Positions 1-8,578 of a stretch of 64,000 nucleotides of DNA are shown piece by piece (the first letter of the stretch is position 1; each line of letters opens with the position of its first letter). Below the pieces are notes generated by a model. That model saw only the letters and a list, made by a program, of their open reading frames with translations. It ran no database searches and had not been told where the DNA came from. The position numbers and the translations under genes are program-made. This DNA comes from Parvularculaceae bacterium (GTDB taxonomy: Bacteria; Pseudomonadota; Alphaproteobacteria; Caulobacterales; Parvularculaceae): positions 248,001-312,000 of the forward strand of contig JANQSJ010000008.1 in assembly GCA_028284065.1 (NCBI GenBank). Direction: 5' to 3'.

Positions 1-153
1 CGGCGCGCCGCCGACGCCGGACGGCGTCGCGCAGCCGGCCGCAATCGCCAGCAAGGCCATCGCCGCCGCGGCGCGCATGCCTGAGGCGATCGCGCAGACG
101 CGGTCCGCAAACGAATTAAGAAAACGAATATGCCTGAGCGCCGCACGAAACAT
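1..153 (-). CDS. Putative lipoprotein, N-terminal part (runs off the window)
   Basis: The first 51 codons of a gene read leftward out of the window. The ATG at 153 is preceded by a strong ribosome binding site (AGGGGAGAG, about 7 bases upstream). The peptide has a basic stretch, then a hydrophobic segment ending in LLAIAAGC, a lipoprotein signal with Cys at about residue 41, followed by a Gly/Pro/Ala-rich linker. An internal ATG at codon 26 would also give a normal-length lipoprotein signal, but the ribosome binding site favours the upstream start. The mature domain lies outside the window, so no function can be assigned. Confidence 0.6.
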   Translation of the reverse strand, partial: MFRAALRHIRFLNSFADRVCAIASGMRAAAAMALLAIAAGCATPSGVGGAP

Positions 154-274
154 CGCGCACTCTCCCCTGAGCGCTCCACCTGCCGCAATCGTAACCACAC
201 GACCGGCGAAAGCGCAACCGGCGCCTCCGCCTGCGAGGTCTCTGGGCGGCGGGCGCGCAGCGCAACAAGAAAGA

Positions 275-300
275 GCCGCGCCGACAGTCGCCGGCGCGGC
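275..300 (-). terminator. Probable rho-independent terminator of aceA
   Basis: Nine-base-pair GC stem (275-283 with 292-300) and a loop of about eight bases. Read on the minus strand it is followed by a T-rich run (TCTTTCTTG). It lies about 30 bases past the aceA stop codon. Confidence 0.6.
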
Positions 301-327
301 CCTAAATCCCGGTCTCGGAAAAATTGA

Positions 328-1920
328 TCAGCTGAATTGATTCATGGTGTTGTCTTTGCCCCCGGCCTTAAGGGCGGCGTCGCCGGCGAAGTATTCTTTA
401 TGGTCGTCGCCAATATCGGAGCCGGCCATGTTCTGGTGCTTCACGCAGGCGATCCCCTCGCGAATCTCTTTGCGCTGAACGTTTTTCACATAGCCGAGCA
501 TCGCGTCGTCGCCAAAATAGAGCTTTGCGAGATTGTCCGTGGACAGCGCCGCCGTGTGGTAAGTCGGCAGCGTGATGAGGTGATGGAATATCCCCGCGCG
601 CGCCGATGCGTCGCGCTGGAAGGACTGGATCTTCTTGTCAGCTTCGATCGCGAGGTCGGTCTCGTCGTAGTCGACGCTCATCAGCTTTTCCCGGTCATAG
701 GCGGAAACGTCTTTGCCCGCTTCCTGCCAGGCGTCGTAGACCTGCTGGCGGAAATTCAGCGTCCAGTTGAAAGACGGCGAGTTATTGTAGACAAGCTTGG
801 CGTTCGGAACGACCTCGCGAATTCTGTCGACCATGCTGGCGATCTGCTCAACGTGCGGCTTCTCAGTCTCGATCCAGAGCAGGTCCGCACCGTTCTGCAG
901 CGACGTGACGCAGTCAAGAACGACCCGGTCGACGCCGCTGCCCTTGCGGAACTGAAAAAGGTTCGATCTCAGCCGTTTTGGTTTTAACAGCTTCCCCTCG
1001 CGGGAGATAAGGACGTCGCCATTGCCGATGGCCCCGGCGTCGACTTCATCGCAATCAAGAAACCCGTTGTACTGATCGCCGAGATCGCCCGGCTCTTCAG
1101 AATACGCGATCTGTTTCGTCAGCCCCGCGCCAAGGCTGTCGGTGCGCGCGACGACGATCCCGTCGTCGACGCCGAGTTCAAGAAACGCGTAGCGGCAGGC
1201 GCGTATCTTGGCGATGAAGTCCTCGTGCGGCACGGTCACCTTGCCGTCCTGATGGCCGCACTGCTTTTCGTCCGAAACCTGATTTTCGATTTGCAGCGCG
1301 CAGGCGCCCGCCTCGATCATCTTCTTGGCGAGAAGATATGTCGCCTCCGCATTGCCGAAGCCCGCATCGATATCGGCGATGATCGGCACAACATGGGTCT
1401 CGTAACCTTCGATCGCATCGAGAAGCGCGCTCGCCTTCGCCGCATCGCCTGCGGCCCTCGCCGCGTCGAGGTCGCGGAACATGAGGCCGAGCTCGCGCGC
1501 GTCCGCCTGTTTCAGGAACGTATAGAGCTCTTCGATGAGCGCCGGCACGGCCGTCTTTTCGTGCATTGACTGGTCGGGCAGCGGACCGAATTCCGAGCGC
1601 AGCGCCGCGACCATCCAGCCGGACAGGTAGAGATACCGGCGCTTGGTCGATCCGAAATGCTTCTTGATAGAGATGAGCTTTTGCTGACCGACAAAGCCGT
1701 GCCAGCAGCCAAGCGACTGGGTGTAGGCGGCGGGGTCGGCGTCATAGGCCGCCATGTCCTCGCGCATGATTGCGGCGGTGTATTTCGCAATGTCGAGGCC
1801 GGTCTTGAACCGGTTCTGGGCGCGCAACCGCGCGACCGCCTCAGCGTCGACGCCGCTCCACGTACCGTCATGGCCCTTGATGAGCCGGCTCGCGGCGGTG
1901 ATTTCGTCTTTATATGTCAT
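328..1920 (-). CDS. aceA: Isocitrate lyase
   Basis: Cleaves isocitrate to glyoxylate and succinate, the first step of the glyoxylate shunt; cytosolic. The 530-residue protein reads end to end like the long isocitrate lyases of Pseudomonas type (about 531 residues): it starts MTYKDEITAASRL, has QNRFKTGLDIAKYTAAIM and the metal-site region PIIADIDAGFGNAE, and the catalytic-loop cysteine lies in EKQCGHQDGK. It ends KDNTMNQFS. The frame is open a further 37 codons upstream of 1920, but that stretch is unlike the family, and the ATG at 1920 matches the known N-terminus. No malate synthase or shunt regulator is adjacent. Functionally it pairs with the PEP carboxykinase gene 31 kb away. Confidence 0.96.
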   Translation of the reverse strand: MTYKDEITAASRLIKGHDGTWSGVDAEAVARLRAQNRFKTGLDIAKYTAAIMREDMAAYDADPAAYTQSLGCWHGFVGQQKLISIKKHFGSTKRRYLYLSGWMVAALRSEFGPLPDQSMHEKTAVPALIEELYTFLKQADARELGLMFRDLDAARAAGDAAKASALLDAIEGYETHVVPIIADIDAGFGNAEATYLLAKKMIEAGACALQIENQVSDEKQCGHQDGKVTVPHEDFIAKIRACRYAFLELGVDDGIVVARTDSLGAGLTKQIAYSEEPGDLGDQYNGFLDCDEVDAGAIGNGDVLISREGKLLKPKRLRSNLFQFRKGSGVDRVVLDCVTSLQNGADLLWIETEKPHVEQIASMVDRIREVVPNAKLVYNNSPSFNWTLNFRQQVYDAWQEAGKDVSAYDREKLMSVDYDETDLAIEADKKIQSFQRDASARAGIFHHLITLPTYHTAALSTDNLAKLYFGDDAMLGYVKNVQRKEIREGIACVKHQNMAGSDIGDDHKEYFAGDAALKAGGKDNTMNQFS

Positions 1921-2696
1921 GGCACCCACATCCAGATAATCGCGGCCGTCTCGCCGCATAATGACGCCGAAGAGCGCCGGCGCGCCAGTCCGCCCCATGG
2001 TCCCGTCAGGCCGGTCCGCTCCGCGAGGCAAGTCGTCAAGCGCCGCCGGCGGACCCTGAAACGGCCTCGCGCCCTGTTCCGCGCCTCTTTATCCCGCATT
2101 GCGGCATGATGTAAGCGCCTGACCCGCCCCCGCGAAAGCAAAAAGTCAGCGGCCGCAAAGGAAAGTGACGAAACCTCGGCCCAGAAACCCGTTACGCGAG
2201 AAATCGACGACCAACGCGCGCGCGAAGCGCGTCGGGCATGAAAGCGCGCGCCGGCCTCGGCCGCCTGAGCGACCTCGGCGCGGCCAGGCGCGCCACTTCC
2301 GCCAGATCACGCCCGGCAGTTTTTCTGGTTCGTGGAGATGACGTTCGCTGTCTTCGCCGCGTTTCAAGACGCAAGGACGGCAAAGAACCGACTTTGTAGC
2401 GCCGGCGACCGGCGCTCCTTATCCTCAAACCGCCGTCGGGGATTGGCGGGCTTGGACGGACGGCTTTAAGGGCTAAACCGCATGGCGAAGCCGTATGAAG
2501 TATCGATACAGACGCTTCTCTAGCTGAGATCGCGCGCCGGGAAGAAGCTGGGTGAAGATGTCGACGTCCGAAGGTCTCATGATGCCGTTCCCGCCGATTG
2601 CGCCGCGTCCATCGCCATTCTTGACGAAACGTCGACGCCGAGATCGGCTCAATGCGGGGCGCATAGGCCAATCCCGCGCCAGAGTCTGGACCTAGC
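1921..2696. other. Long intergenic region between aceA and a glycosyltransferase gene
   Basis: 776 bases separating divergently oriented genes; it should hold the promoters of both. I see no convincing gene. The best candidate is a 35-codon minus-strand frame at 2473-2580 (starts MRPSDVDIFTQLLPG) whose composition looks protein-like. It has no good ribosome binding site and I do not recognise it, so it is not called. Confidence 0.4.
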
Positions 2697-3497
2697 ATGA
2701 AGCCCCCTGCGCGCGCGCCCATCACGGCTTACTTCCGCACCAGGAATGAAGCGGCCAACCTGACCGCGGCGCTTGAAGGGGCCGCGCGCGTCGCCGACGA
2801 AATCATCGTTGTCGACAGCGGCTCCACGGACGAAACGACGGCGATCGCCGAGGCCCACGGCGCGCGCGTCATTCATCAGGCCTGGCTTGGGAACGGCAAG
2901 CAGAAACGCATCGCCGAGGACGCCGCGCGCCATGACTGGCTGCTGGATCTGGACGCCGACGAAGTGGTGACGCCCGCTTTCGCCGAAGAAGTGCGGGAGC
3001 TTTTCGCCGCGGGCGCGCCGGCCGAGCCGATATTCAGAACCCCAATGGCGTACGCGCCGCCGGTTGGAGACCCTTGGATCGGCTTTGGCGGCGTTAGGCG
3101 CCACAAGCTCTATGACCGGCGCGCCGTGCGCCAGCCGGACCATGAGGCGTGGGATCAATTCGACATTCCGACGGGCGTCAAGATCGGCCGACTTTCCAGT
3201 CCGATCCTGCACTACGCCTGGCGCGACGCGGACGGCCTTGTCGCGAAGGTGAACCGCAATTCGTCAATGCGCGCGCGCCTCCTGCCGCTGAAGCCGCGCG
3301 CGGTTCTCGCCGTCCGCATCCTTTTCGGATTGCCAGTCTATATCGGCAAACGCTATCTCGTGGACGGGCTGTTCCGCGCAGGGGTCTACGGCTTCGCCTT
3401 CTCCGCCATTTCCGGATACGGACGGTGGCTGCGCGACGTAAAAATGTACGAGCGGCTCAGGATGAACGGCCCGAACGAAAACGAGCGCAATGGGTGA
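2697..3497 (+). CDS. Family 2 glycosyltransferase
   Basis: A 266-residue GT-A fold glycosyltransferase that moves a sugar from a nucleotide donor to an acceptor, probably in lipopolysaccharide core or another surface glycan. Visible motifs: the N-terminal strand AYFRTRNEAANL, the nucleotide-site region EIIVVDSGSTDET near residue 37, and LLDLDADEVVTP near residue 80, which holds the metal-binding Asp-x-Asp. Layout and length match the WaaE/KdtX-like group of GT2 enzymes. The C-terminal third is hydrophobic and basic, fitting membrane association. It overlaps the next gene by 8 bases, so the two are probably translationally coupled. Donor and acceptor cannot be read from sequence. Confidence 0.85.
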   Translation: MKPPARAPITAYFRTRNEAANLTAALEGAARVADEIIVVDSGSTDETTAIAEAHGARVIHQAWLGNGKQKRIAEDAARHDWLLDLDADEVVTPAFAEEVRELFAAGAPAEPIFRTPMAYAPPVGDPWIGFGGVRRHKLYDRRAVRQPDHEAWDQFDIPTGVKIGRLSSPILHYAWRDADGLVAKVNRNSSMRARLLPLKPRAVLAVRILFGLPVYIGKRYLVDGLFRAGVYGFAFSAISGYGRWLRDVKMYERLRMNGPNENERNG

Positions 3498-4341
3498 GGT
3501 CGACCCGCCTTTCGGCAGCTACGCGCCGAGCGCGGCGCAGGCGCGCATCAGGCGGATCGCCGCGCGCCTGCCCTATAACTATCTCGGCCGCAAAATCGCG
3601 TCCGTCCTGCTCGGCCCCGCCGGCGGACGCGACCGCCGGCCCTTCGACGTGGAAGCGTTCGAACATGCGCGGGCGCGCCTTCATCCGTATGACAATATCT
3701 GCGAAAAGCGCGTCTATCTTACGCCGCATCACTGGGATCCGGACGAACGCGCAGCTCTCGCCGACGCGATTGCGGAGCGCAAAGGCGACGCATTCGTCTT
3801 TGTCGATGTGGGCGCGAATGTCGGGCTCTATACGCTGTTCGCGCATTCCACGGCGGAAAGAGCCGGCGTCGGCCTACGCGCTGTCTGCATTGAGCCCGAT
3901 CCTGAATTGCGCTCGCGGCTTCGCGTCAATCTGTCACTAAACGGATTAACCGAGGCGGCGGCCGTCTTCAGCGCGGCGGCGGGGGCTTCAAATAGAACGG
4001 GATCGCTTCGCGTCAATCAAGACAGCCGCGGCCAGAGCCGGATTTCAACAGGCGAGCGCAAAGGCGACGTCAAGGTCGACATGCGCACGCTCCTATCGAT
4101 GCTGGAAGAGGCCGGCGTCGCGCGCATCGACGCGATGAAGTTAGACATTGAAGGACACGAACGCGCCGTTCTGGAGCCGTTTTTCGCCGATGCGCCGGAC
4201 GCTCTCCGGCCCCGCCGCATCATCGTCGAAACGTCGCACGACCCCAGCCTTCGGGACCTGATCATCGGCGCGGACTATGAGGCCGAGTTCGGCAACACAC
4301 TCAACGCGATCTTCCGCGACACGCGCTTTAGCGCGGATTAG
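3490..4341 (+). CDS. FkbM family methyltransferase
   Basis: A 283-residue S-adenosylmethionine-dependent methyltransferase of the FkbM family, members of which often O-methylate sugars or polyketides. The SAM-binding motif FVFVDVGANVGLYTLF lies near residue 98, followed by an acidic residue in CIEPDPELRSRL. The FkbM hallmark DAMKLDIEGHE occurs near residue 215. The start overlaps the upstream glycosyltransferase by 8 bases. The pairing suggests the enzyme decorates the glycan made by its partner, which is inference from context. Confidence 0.85.
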   Translation: MGEVDPPFGSYAPSAAQARIRRIAARLPYNYLGRKIASVLLGPAGGRDRRPFDVEAFEHARARLHPYDNICEKRVYLTPHHWDPDERAALADAIAERKGDAFVFVDVGANVGLYTLFAHSTAERAGVGLRAVCIEPDPELRSRLRVNLSLNGLTEAAAVFSAAAGASNRTGSLRVNQDSRGQSRISTGERKGDVKVDMRTLLSMLEEAGVARIDAMKLDIEGHERAVLEPFFADAPDALRPRRIIVETSHDPSLRDLIIGADYEAEFGNTLNAIFRDTRFSAD

Positions 4342-4441
4342 CGCGAGTTGCGGCGAAGGCGGATCGCCGGGTTCGCGTCGCGACCCGCGCAATCAATAGC
4401 TTGGAGCCGTTTGCCTGACCCCGCCTCATACGCCAACGGCT

Positions 4442-5080
4442 CTAGTTCGCAAACGGATTGATCCGCTTCATAAACATCTGCAGGCCGCCCCGGTTTTCCT
4501 TGCGCGCGAGCTCTTCCTCGGACGTCAGGAACGTCGTTTGCACCACATATCGCTCGCCGGCGAATGGCGGATGTCCGTGCCAACTGTTTTCAGACCGCCT
4601 GAAGGCGAACGCCTTGCCGGCGAGCGGCGCGACCTCCTCGGCGAAGTCGTCCATGTCCTCCGGACCGTTCAACGCCCTGATCGCGCCGCCCTCGGCGGCG
4701 TCCCAGTCATCATTCAGATAGATGAGCATCGTGCAGATTTTTGACTCTGAATCATTGTGAATGCGGCCGTCGCCAATCTTCGATAGCCGCCGCACGGTGA
4801 TCATGCGCGGCTTGTCGGAGAGATCGAGGCCGAGAAGCGCCGACAGGGCGGCGGCGAGGCGCGGCGAGCGAAGATCGGCGATGAGGTCGGCGAACGCTCC
4901 GCGCGCGTCGAGCTTGGAAAGCGGCAGGTAGCCGGAACGATTGATCGCCGGATAATCGCGCCGAACGGCAGCCGCATCTTCGCGTGACAGCACGCCGTCG
5001 GCGACAATGTACCTGTAGGGAACATCGCGCGCCTCAGCCCTGGCGAGCGCCTCGAAGTCAAGCATCTTCGCCGCTTTCAT
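4442..5080 (-). CDS. 2-oxoglutarate/Fe(II)-dependent oxygenase
   Basis: A 212-residue jelly-roll dioxygenase. The iron ligands appear as the His and Asp of RIHNDSE (near residue 105) and a distal His in SENSWHGHPPF (near residue 165). The Arg of GERYVVQTTF fits the 2-oxoglutarate carboxylate-binding position. The family hydroxylates proteins or small molecules; the substrate here is unknown. The ATG at 5080 has a GAGGG site upstream and lies inside the end of the polyphosphate kinase gene (23-base overlap). A second ATG at 5065 is possible. It is the last gene of a four-gene operon. Confidence 0.8.
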   Translation of the reverse strand: MKAAKMLDFEALARAEARDVPYRYIVADGVLSREDAAAVRRDYPAINRSGYLPLSKLDARGAFADLIADLRSPRLAAALSALLGLDLSDKPRMITVRRLSKIGDGRIHNDSESKICTMLIYLNDDWDAAEGGAIRALNGPEDMDDFAEEVAPLAGKAFAFRRSENSWHGHPPFAGERYVVQTTFLTSEEELARKENRGGLQMFMKRINPFAN

Positions 5081-5849
5081 GCACCCTCAACGCCTTGGCG
5101 AGGCCTGTCTCTTCATATCCGACAGACGCCGCCGTCTGGCGCGGCGGCAAGTCGATCGGCTCGAACGCCTCTTCATTAAACTCGTAGGGAATGTTCCTGA
5201 GAATAGAACGGATGCAGGCGACACGGGCCGACTCCTTGTCGTTCGCGTCGACGACGCGCCAGGGCGCATGCTTCGTATGGGTCTTTTCCAGCATCCGGTC
5301 GCGCGCAATCATGAATTCCGCCCAGCGGCGACGGCCTTCCAGATCTATGGGCGACAGTTTCCATCGCTTGCGCGGGTCCCGGGCGCGCTCCAGGAAGCGC
5401 TTTTCCTGCTCCTCCGCCGACACGTGCAGCCAGTACTTCAATAGGATGGCGCCCGAGTCAGTCAGCATGCGCTCGAACCGCGGCGCTTCATCAAGAAACG
5501 CATCGGTTTCCTCCTCGGTGCAGAACCCCATGACGGGCTCGACCACGGCGCGATTGTACCAGGAGCGGTCGAAGAGGACGATCTCGCCCCCGGACGGCAA
5601 CTGCTCCGTATAGCGCTGGAAATACCACTGGGTGCGCTGGCGGTCGGACGGCTTCGGCAGCGCGACGACACGCCAGATGCGCGGGTTCATCCGGCGCAGA
5701 ATGGTCTTGATGACGCCGCCTTTGCCGGCCGCATCGCGCCCTTCAAAGACTATCGCCACTTTCATCTGCTTTCGGACGACGGTCTCCTGAAGCTTGGCGA
5801 GCTCGAATTCAAGCTCCTTCAACGCGCGCGCGTATTCGTCTTTCTTCAC
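5058..5849 (-). CDS. ppk2: Polyphosphate kinase 2 (PPK2 family)
   Basis: Transfers phosphate between polyphosphate and nucleoside phosphates; the direction and the preferred nucleotide cannot be read safely. The 263 residues form a single class I-type PPK2 domain: Walker A GRDAAGKGG at residues 37-45, the Walker B/lid region FDRSWYNRAVVEPVMGF near residue 93, and a C-terminal MLEKTHTKHAPW segment typical of the family. The start is GTG at 5849, overlapping the hslO stop codon as GTGA, with GGGAG upstream inside hslO. This implies translational coupling to the Hsp33 chaperone. Confidence 0.93.
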   Translation of the reverse strand: MKKDEYARALKELEFELAKLQETVVRKQMKVAIVFEGRDAAGKGGVIKTILRRMNPRIWRVVALPKPSDRQRTQWYFQRYTEQLPSGGEIVLFDRSWYNRAVVEPVMGFCTEEETDAFLDEAPRFERMLTDSGAILLKYWLHVSAEEQEKRFLERARDPRKRWKLSPIDLEGRRRWAEFMIARDRMLEKTHTKHAPWRVVDANDKESARVACIRSILRNIPYEFNEEAFEPIDLPPRQTAASVGYEETGLAKALRVHESGEDA

Positions 5850-6787
5850 GTCTTCAGCTCCCGTCCATCGATCCCGAACCGGTAGGGCGCGCGGCAGAAC
5901 TCGCAGATGACTTCGATCGCGCCGTCGGCGACGGTCATCTCCTTTAATTCGTCAGCGGAGTAGCGCGCCAACACCGCCTCAATCTTCCCCGCATTGCACG
6001 AACACGACGCGCGCACCGGGCTAGGGTCGAACACCCTGACGCCGTCCTCGTGAAAAAGGCGGTAAAGGAGGCTGTTTGTTGACAGGTCCGGATCGATCAA
6101 TTCGTCGGCCTGCGCCGACCCGACGAACGCCGCAGCGCGCTCCCAGGCGTCTCGCTCGGCCTCCGACAGGAGCGCCGCCTCGCCGCGTTCGCGCGCGCCG
6201 CCCTCGGCCGGGACGTGCTGCGCGACGATGCCGCCTGCGCGCCAGCGTTCCGGCTCGCCCGGACGCGACAGGCGACCGACTGCGAATTGCGCGGCCGTGG
6301 GGATCTGCTCCGACTGCTTGAAGTAGCCGATGGCCGCCTCGGCGAACGTCGCGCCGTCAAGCGGCGTCACGCCCTGATAGCGCTCCATGTCCGGACCCTG
6401 ATCGATTGTCATCATCATGCGGCCCTCCCCGAGAAGCGGCCGCAACCCGCGCAGACCCTCGACATCCGACTTGAGCGCGCCGGCGGTCGCGCGCAATGAG
6501 CCGTCAGCGGAGTAATCGGCGAGCACCATAGGCAGCGGCCCGTCGCCGCTCACCTGCAGGATGAGCTTGCCGTCGAACTTGAGGCTTGCGCCCATGGCCG
6601 AGACGAAAACCGCCGCCTCCCCCACGAGCTCCGAGACGCCTTCAGGAAACGCGTGCGCACGGAGTATCTCATCAATCGCCCCGGACAGCCGCACCACACG
6701 CCCGCGCACGGCGGTGTCGGCGACCTGAAAAGGCGTGACCGTATCGTCTCCGTCGCGATCCCAGAAATCGGTTGACGGGGCCGCCAT
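5846..6787 (-). CDS. hslO: Redox-regulated chaperone Hsp33
   Basis: A holdase chaperone switched on when oxidants such as hypochlorite form disulfides in its zinc site; cytosolic. It is 313 residues against about 290 in E. coli. The four zinc-binding cysteines are intact: Cys262 and Cys264 in CSCN, and Cys295 and Cys298 in CEFC near the C-terminus. The N-terminal domain shows the family motifs SGDGPLPMVLADY and GLRGLRPLLGEG. The stop of the ABC permease gene lies only 4 bases upstream and the stop of hslO overlaps the start of ppk2, so it is the middle of one transcription unit. Confidence 0.95.
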   Translation of the reverse strand: MAAPSTDFWDRDGDDTVTPFQVADTAVRGRVVRLSGAIDEILRAHAFPEGVSELVGEAAVFVSAMGASLKFDGKLILQVSGDGPLPMVLADYSADGSLRATAGALKSDVEGLRGLRPLLGEGRMMMTIDQGPDMERYQGVTPLDGATFAEAAIGYFKQSEQIPTAAQFAVGRLSRPGEPERWRAGGIVAQHVPAEGGARERGEAALLSEAERDAWERAAAFVGSAQADELIDPDLSTNSLLYRLFHEDGVRVFDPSPVRASCSCNAGKIEAVLARYSADELKEMTVADGAIEVICEFCRAPYRFGIDGRELKT

Positions 6788-6791
6788 AAGA

Positions 6792-7670
6792 TCAGCTCTT
6801 CAGCCGCCAGCCGGACTTCAGAAGTCGATAGCAGATGAACGCCAGAATAACGTTTACGGAGAATGCGGCGCCGGCCCCGACAAGGATGTCGGTCTCCGCG
6901 CGGCCGGTGAAGCCGAACCGCATGCCATCGATGAGGTAGAAGACGGGGTTGAACCTCGAAAATGCGACGAAGGCCGGCGGCAGGCTGGAGATCGCATAGA
7001 ACGTCCCCGACAGGAACGTCAGAGGCGTGATGATGAAATTCGTTATCGCCGCAAGCTGGTCGAATTTCTCCGCCCAGATCCCGCCGATAACGCCGAGCAT
7101 CGCAAACATGAGCGCCGCCGACACGCCAAAATAGGCGACGGCCGCCGGGTGTGCGACGCCCATAGGCGACGGCGTCGTCGCCATGAAGGCGGCGCTTGTC
7201 ACCGCGGTGACGACGCCCACGAGGAGGCCGCGCGTCGCCGCGCCCGCGACGAACGCGACCGCCACCTCGGACGGCGAGACCGGCGGCGTCAGGAGGTCGA
7301 CGATGGAGCCTTGCACCTTGCTGATTATCAGCGAAGAGGAAGAGTTCGCGAAGGCGTTCGCCAGGATCGCCATCATAATGAGGCCAGGCGCAAGGAACGC
7401 GATGTAGGGAACGCCGTCGATCGGCGCCCGGTCCTCCCCGAACGCCTGCATGAAAACGAACAGGAACAATAGCGTCGAAATCACCGGCGCAATGACCGTC
7501 TGGAACGCCACTTTCAGGAAACGGCGCACCTCCTTCAGGTAAAGCGTCCAGAGCCCCAGCCAGTTCACCGAACCGAAACGCCGCTCGCCGAATCCCGCCG
7601 GCGCCCTCAGCGCGGCGTCGGCCGATCGGTCGATCGCCCCTTCCACGGGTCCGGCGGCGGTCTGGTCCAT
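6792..7670 (-). CDS. ABC-2 type transporter permease
   Basis: A 292-residue integral membrane protein with about six transmembrane helices and the ABC-2 family pattern: a cytoplasmic N-terminus ending LYLKEVRRFLKVAFQTVIAP, then FLAPGLIMMAILANAF and a VQGSIVDLLTPPVSP cytoplasmic loop, and a C-terminal FNPVFYLIDGMRFGF segment. Such permeases export drugs or polysaccharides together with a separate ATPase, which is not encoded next to it here. I chose the ATG at 7670 because the frame upstream is unlike protein and an AGG lies about 9 bases ahead. It is the first gene of the permease-hslO-ppk2-oxygenase operon. Confidence 0.86.
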   Translation of the reverse strand: MDQTAAGPVEGAIDRSADAALRAPAGFGERRFGSVNWLGLWTLYLKEVRRFLKVAFQTVIAPVISTLLFLFVFMQAFGEDRAPIDGVPYIAFLAPGLIMMAILANAFANSSSSLIISKVQGSIVDLLTPPVSPSEVAVAFVAGAATRGLLVGVVTAVTSAAFMATTPSPMGVAHPAAVAYFGVSAALMFAMLGVIGGIWAEKFDQLAAITNFIITPLTFLSGTFYAISSLPPAFVAFSRFNPVFYLIDGMRFGFTGRAETDILVGAGAAFSVNVILAFICYRLLKSGWRLKS

Positions 7671-8046
7671 AGGAAAGCCTGCTTGTCGATTGAAGACCGA
7701 GGTGTGGGGATGGCGGGTGGGAACGTCAAGACGCCGACCCGATCGATGGCGGAAGGGCGCAACGCCGAACCGTCCCCGGCGGCCGCTCGGCGACGCCAAT
7801 CTGCGCCGCTACCGCATCGTCGCGCGGAACGTCCCTTGACCGGGAAATTGGTTCTACATCTTGTGGGTAAAAAAACGCGTCCGGAACAAGTGCGACATAT
7901 CTTGTATATCCGCACGTTCAATGTACTATATTTTGCGTGCAGCGGTGAGCAGAACGCCGGCACCGACTACATGTTGAAGAAACCATGATTCCGCCGCGCC
8001 GCCAGAAGAATCTGCCGGTCGCCGGCCGAAAACGGAGGAGGGCGTC
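7671..8046 (+). promoter_or_regulatory. Divergent promoter region and gcrA leader with two GANTC sites
   Basis: 376 bases without a gene. The part near gcrA is AT-rich compared with its surroundings. A promoter-like pair TTGTAT (7902-7907) and TACTAT (7924-7929) has 16-base spacing. Between it and the gcrA start lie two GANTC sites, GATTC at 7987-7991 and GAATC at 8008-8012, potential CcrM methylation and GcrA recognition sites, about 35-60 bases upstream of the start codon. The gcrA ribosome binding site is CGGAGGAGGGCGTC. Promoter boxes are read by eye. Confidence 0.45.
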
Positions 8047-8547
8047 ATGGCTTGGACGGACGAGCGCGTTGAACAGCTTAAAAAGTACTGGGCTGAGGGG
8101 CTTTCAGCCAGCCAGATCGCCAGCAAGATGGGCGGCGTCACGCGAAACGCGGTGATCGGAAAGGTTCACCGGCTCGGCCTTTCAGGCCGCGCAACGCCTG
8201 CCCAGCCGAAACGCGGTTGCGACGTCGCGTCGCCGGAGGACGCAGTAGCCGCGCCGGCCGCGCCGCGGGCGTTCGACGCCGCGCCGAGTGATCCGGAGTT
8301 CGTCGCGCCGACCTTCGTCGCAGAAACCGACTTCATGACCGTCGCGACAATGAAGCGGAACAGCTGCAAGTGGCCCGTTGGCGATCCGGCGTCGGACGAC
8401 TTTCATTTTTGCGGCGAGCCCACGGCCCCCGGCAAGCCCTACTGCGCCTATCACGCAAGGCTCGCCTTCCAGCCTGCGCAACGGCGACCGGAGCCCCGGC
8501 CCGCGGTCGCGCAGCAACCCGCCGCCCGAAAACGCGCCGTCGGCTAG
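8047..8547 (+). CDS. gcrA: Cell cycle regulator GcrA
   Basis: A transcription activator of alphaproteobacteria that binds sigma-70 RNA polymerase and acts at promoters carrying methylated GANTC sites, helping time DNA replication and division genes. The 166-residue protein begins with the diagnostic helix-turn-helix MAWTDERVEQLKKYWAEG, then SASQIASKMGGVTRNAVIGK. A variable Ala/Pro linker follows, and a conserved C-terminal region near residues 98-140 contains CKWPVGDP, FHFCGEP and YCAYHARLA, the sigma-contacting domain of the family. A strong GGAGGAGGG ribosome binding site precedes the ATG. Confidence 0.96.
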   Translation: MAWTDERVEQLKKYWAEGLSASQIASKMGGVTRNAVIGKVHRLGLSGRATPAQPKRGCDVASPEDAVAAPAAPRAFDAAPSDPEFVAPTFVAETDFMTVATMKRNSCKWPVGDPASDDFHFCGEPTAPGKPYCAYHARLAFQPAQRRPEPRPAVAQQPAARKRAVG

Positions 8548-8578
8548 TTCCTGTAAGTTTCGAGAGACGACACGGGGC

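Noticed and set aside
2192-2725. 177-codon open frame in the aceA-glycosyltransferase spacer
   Set aside because: Overlaps the start of the glycosyltransferase gene antisense, and its composition (Arg/Ser/Pro-rich) is that of a GC-rich shadow frame.
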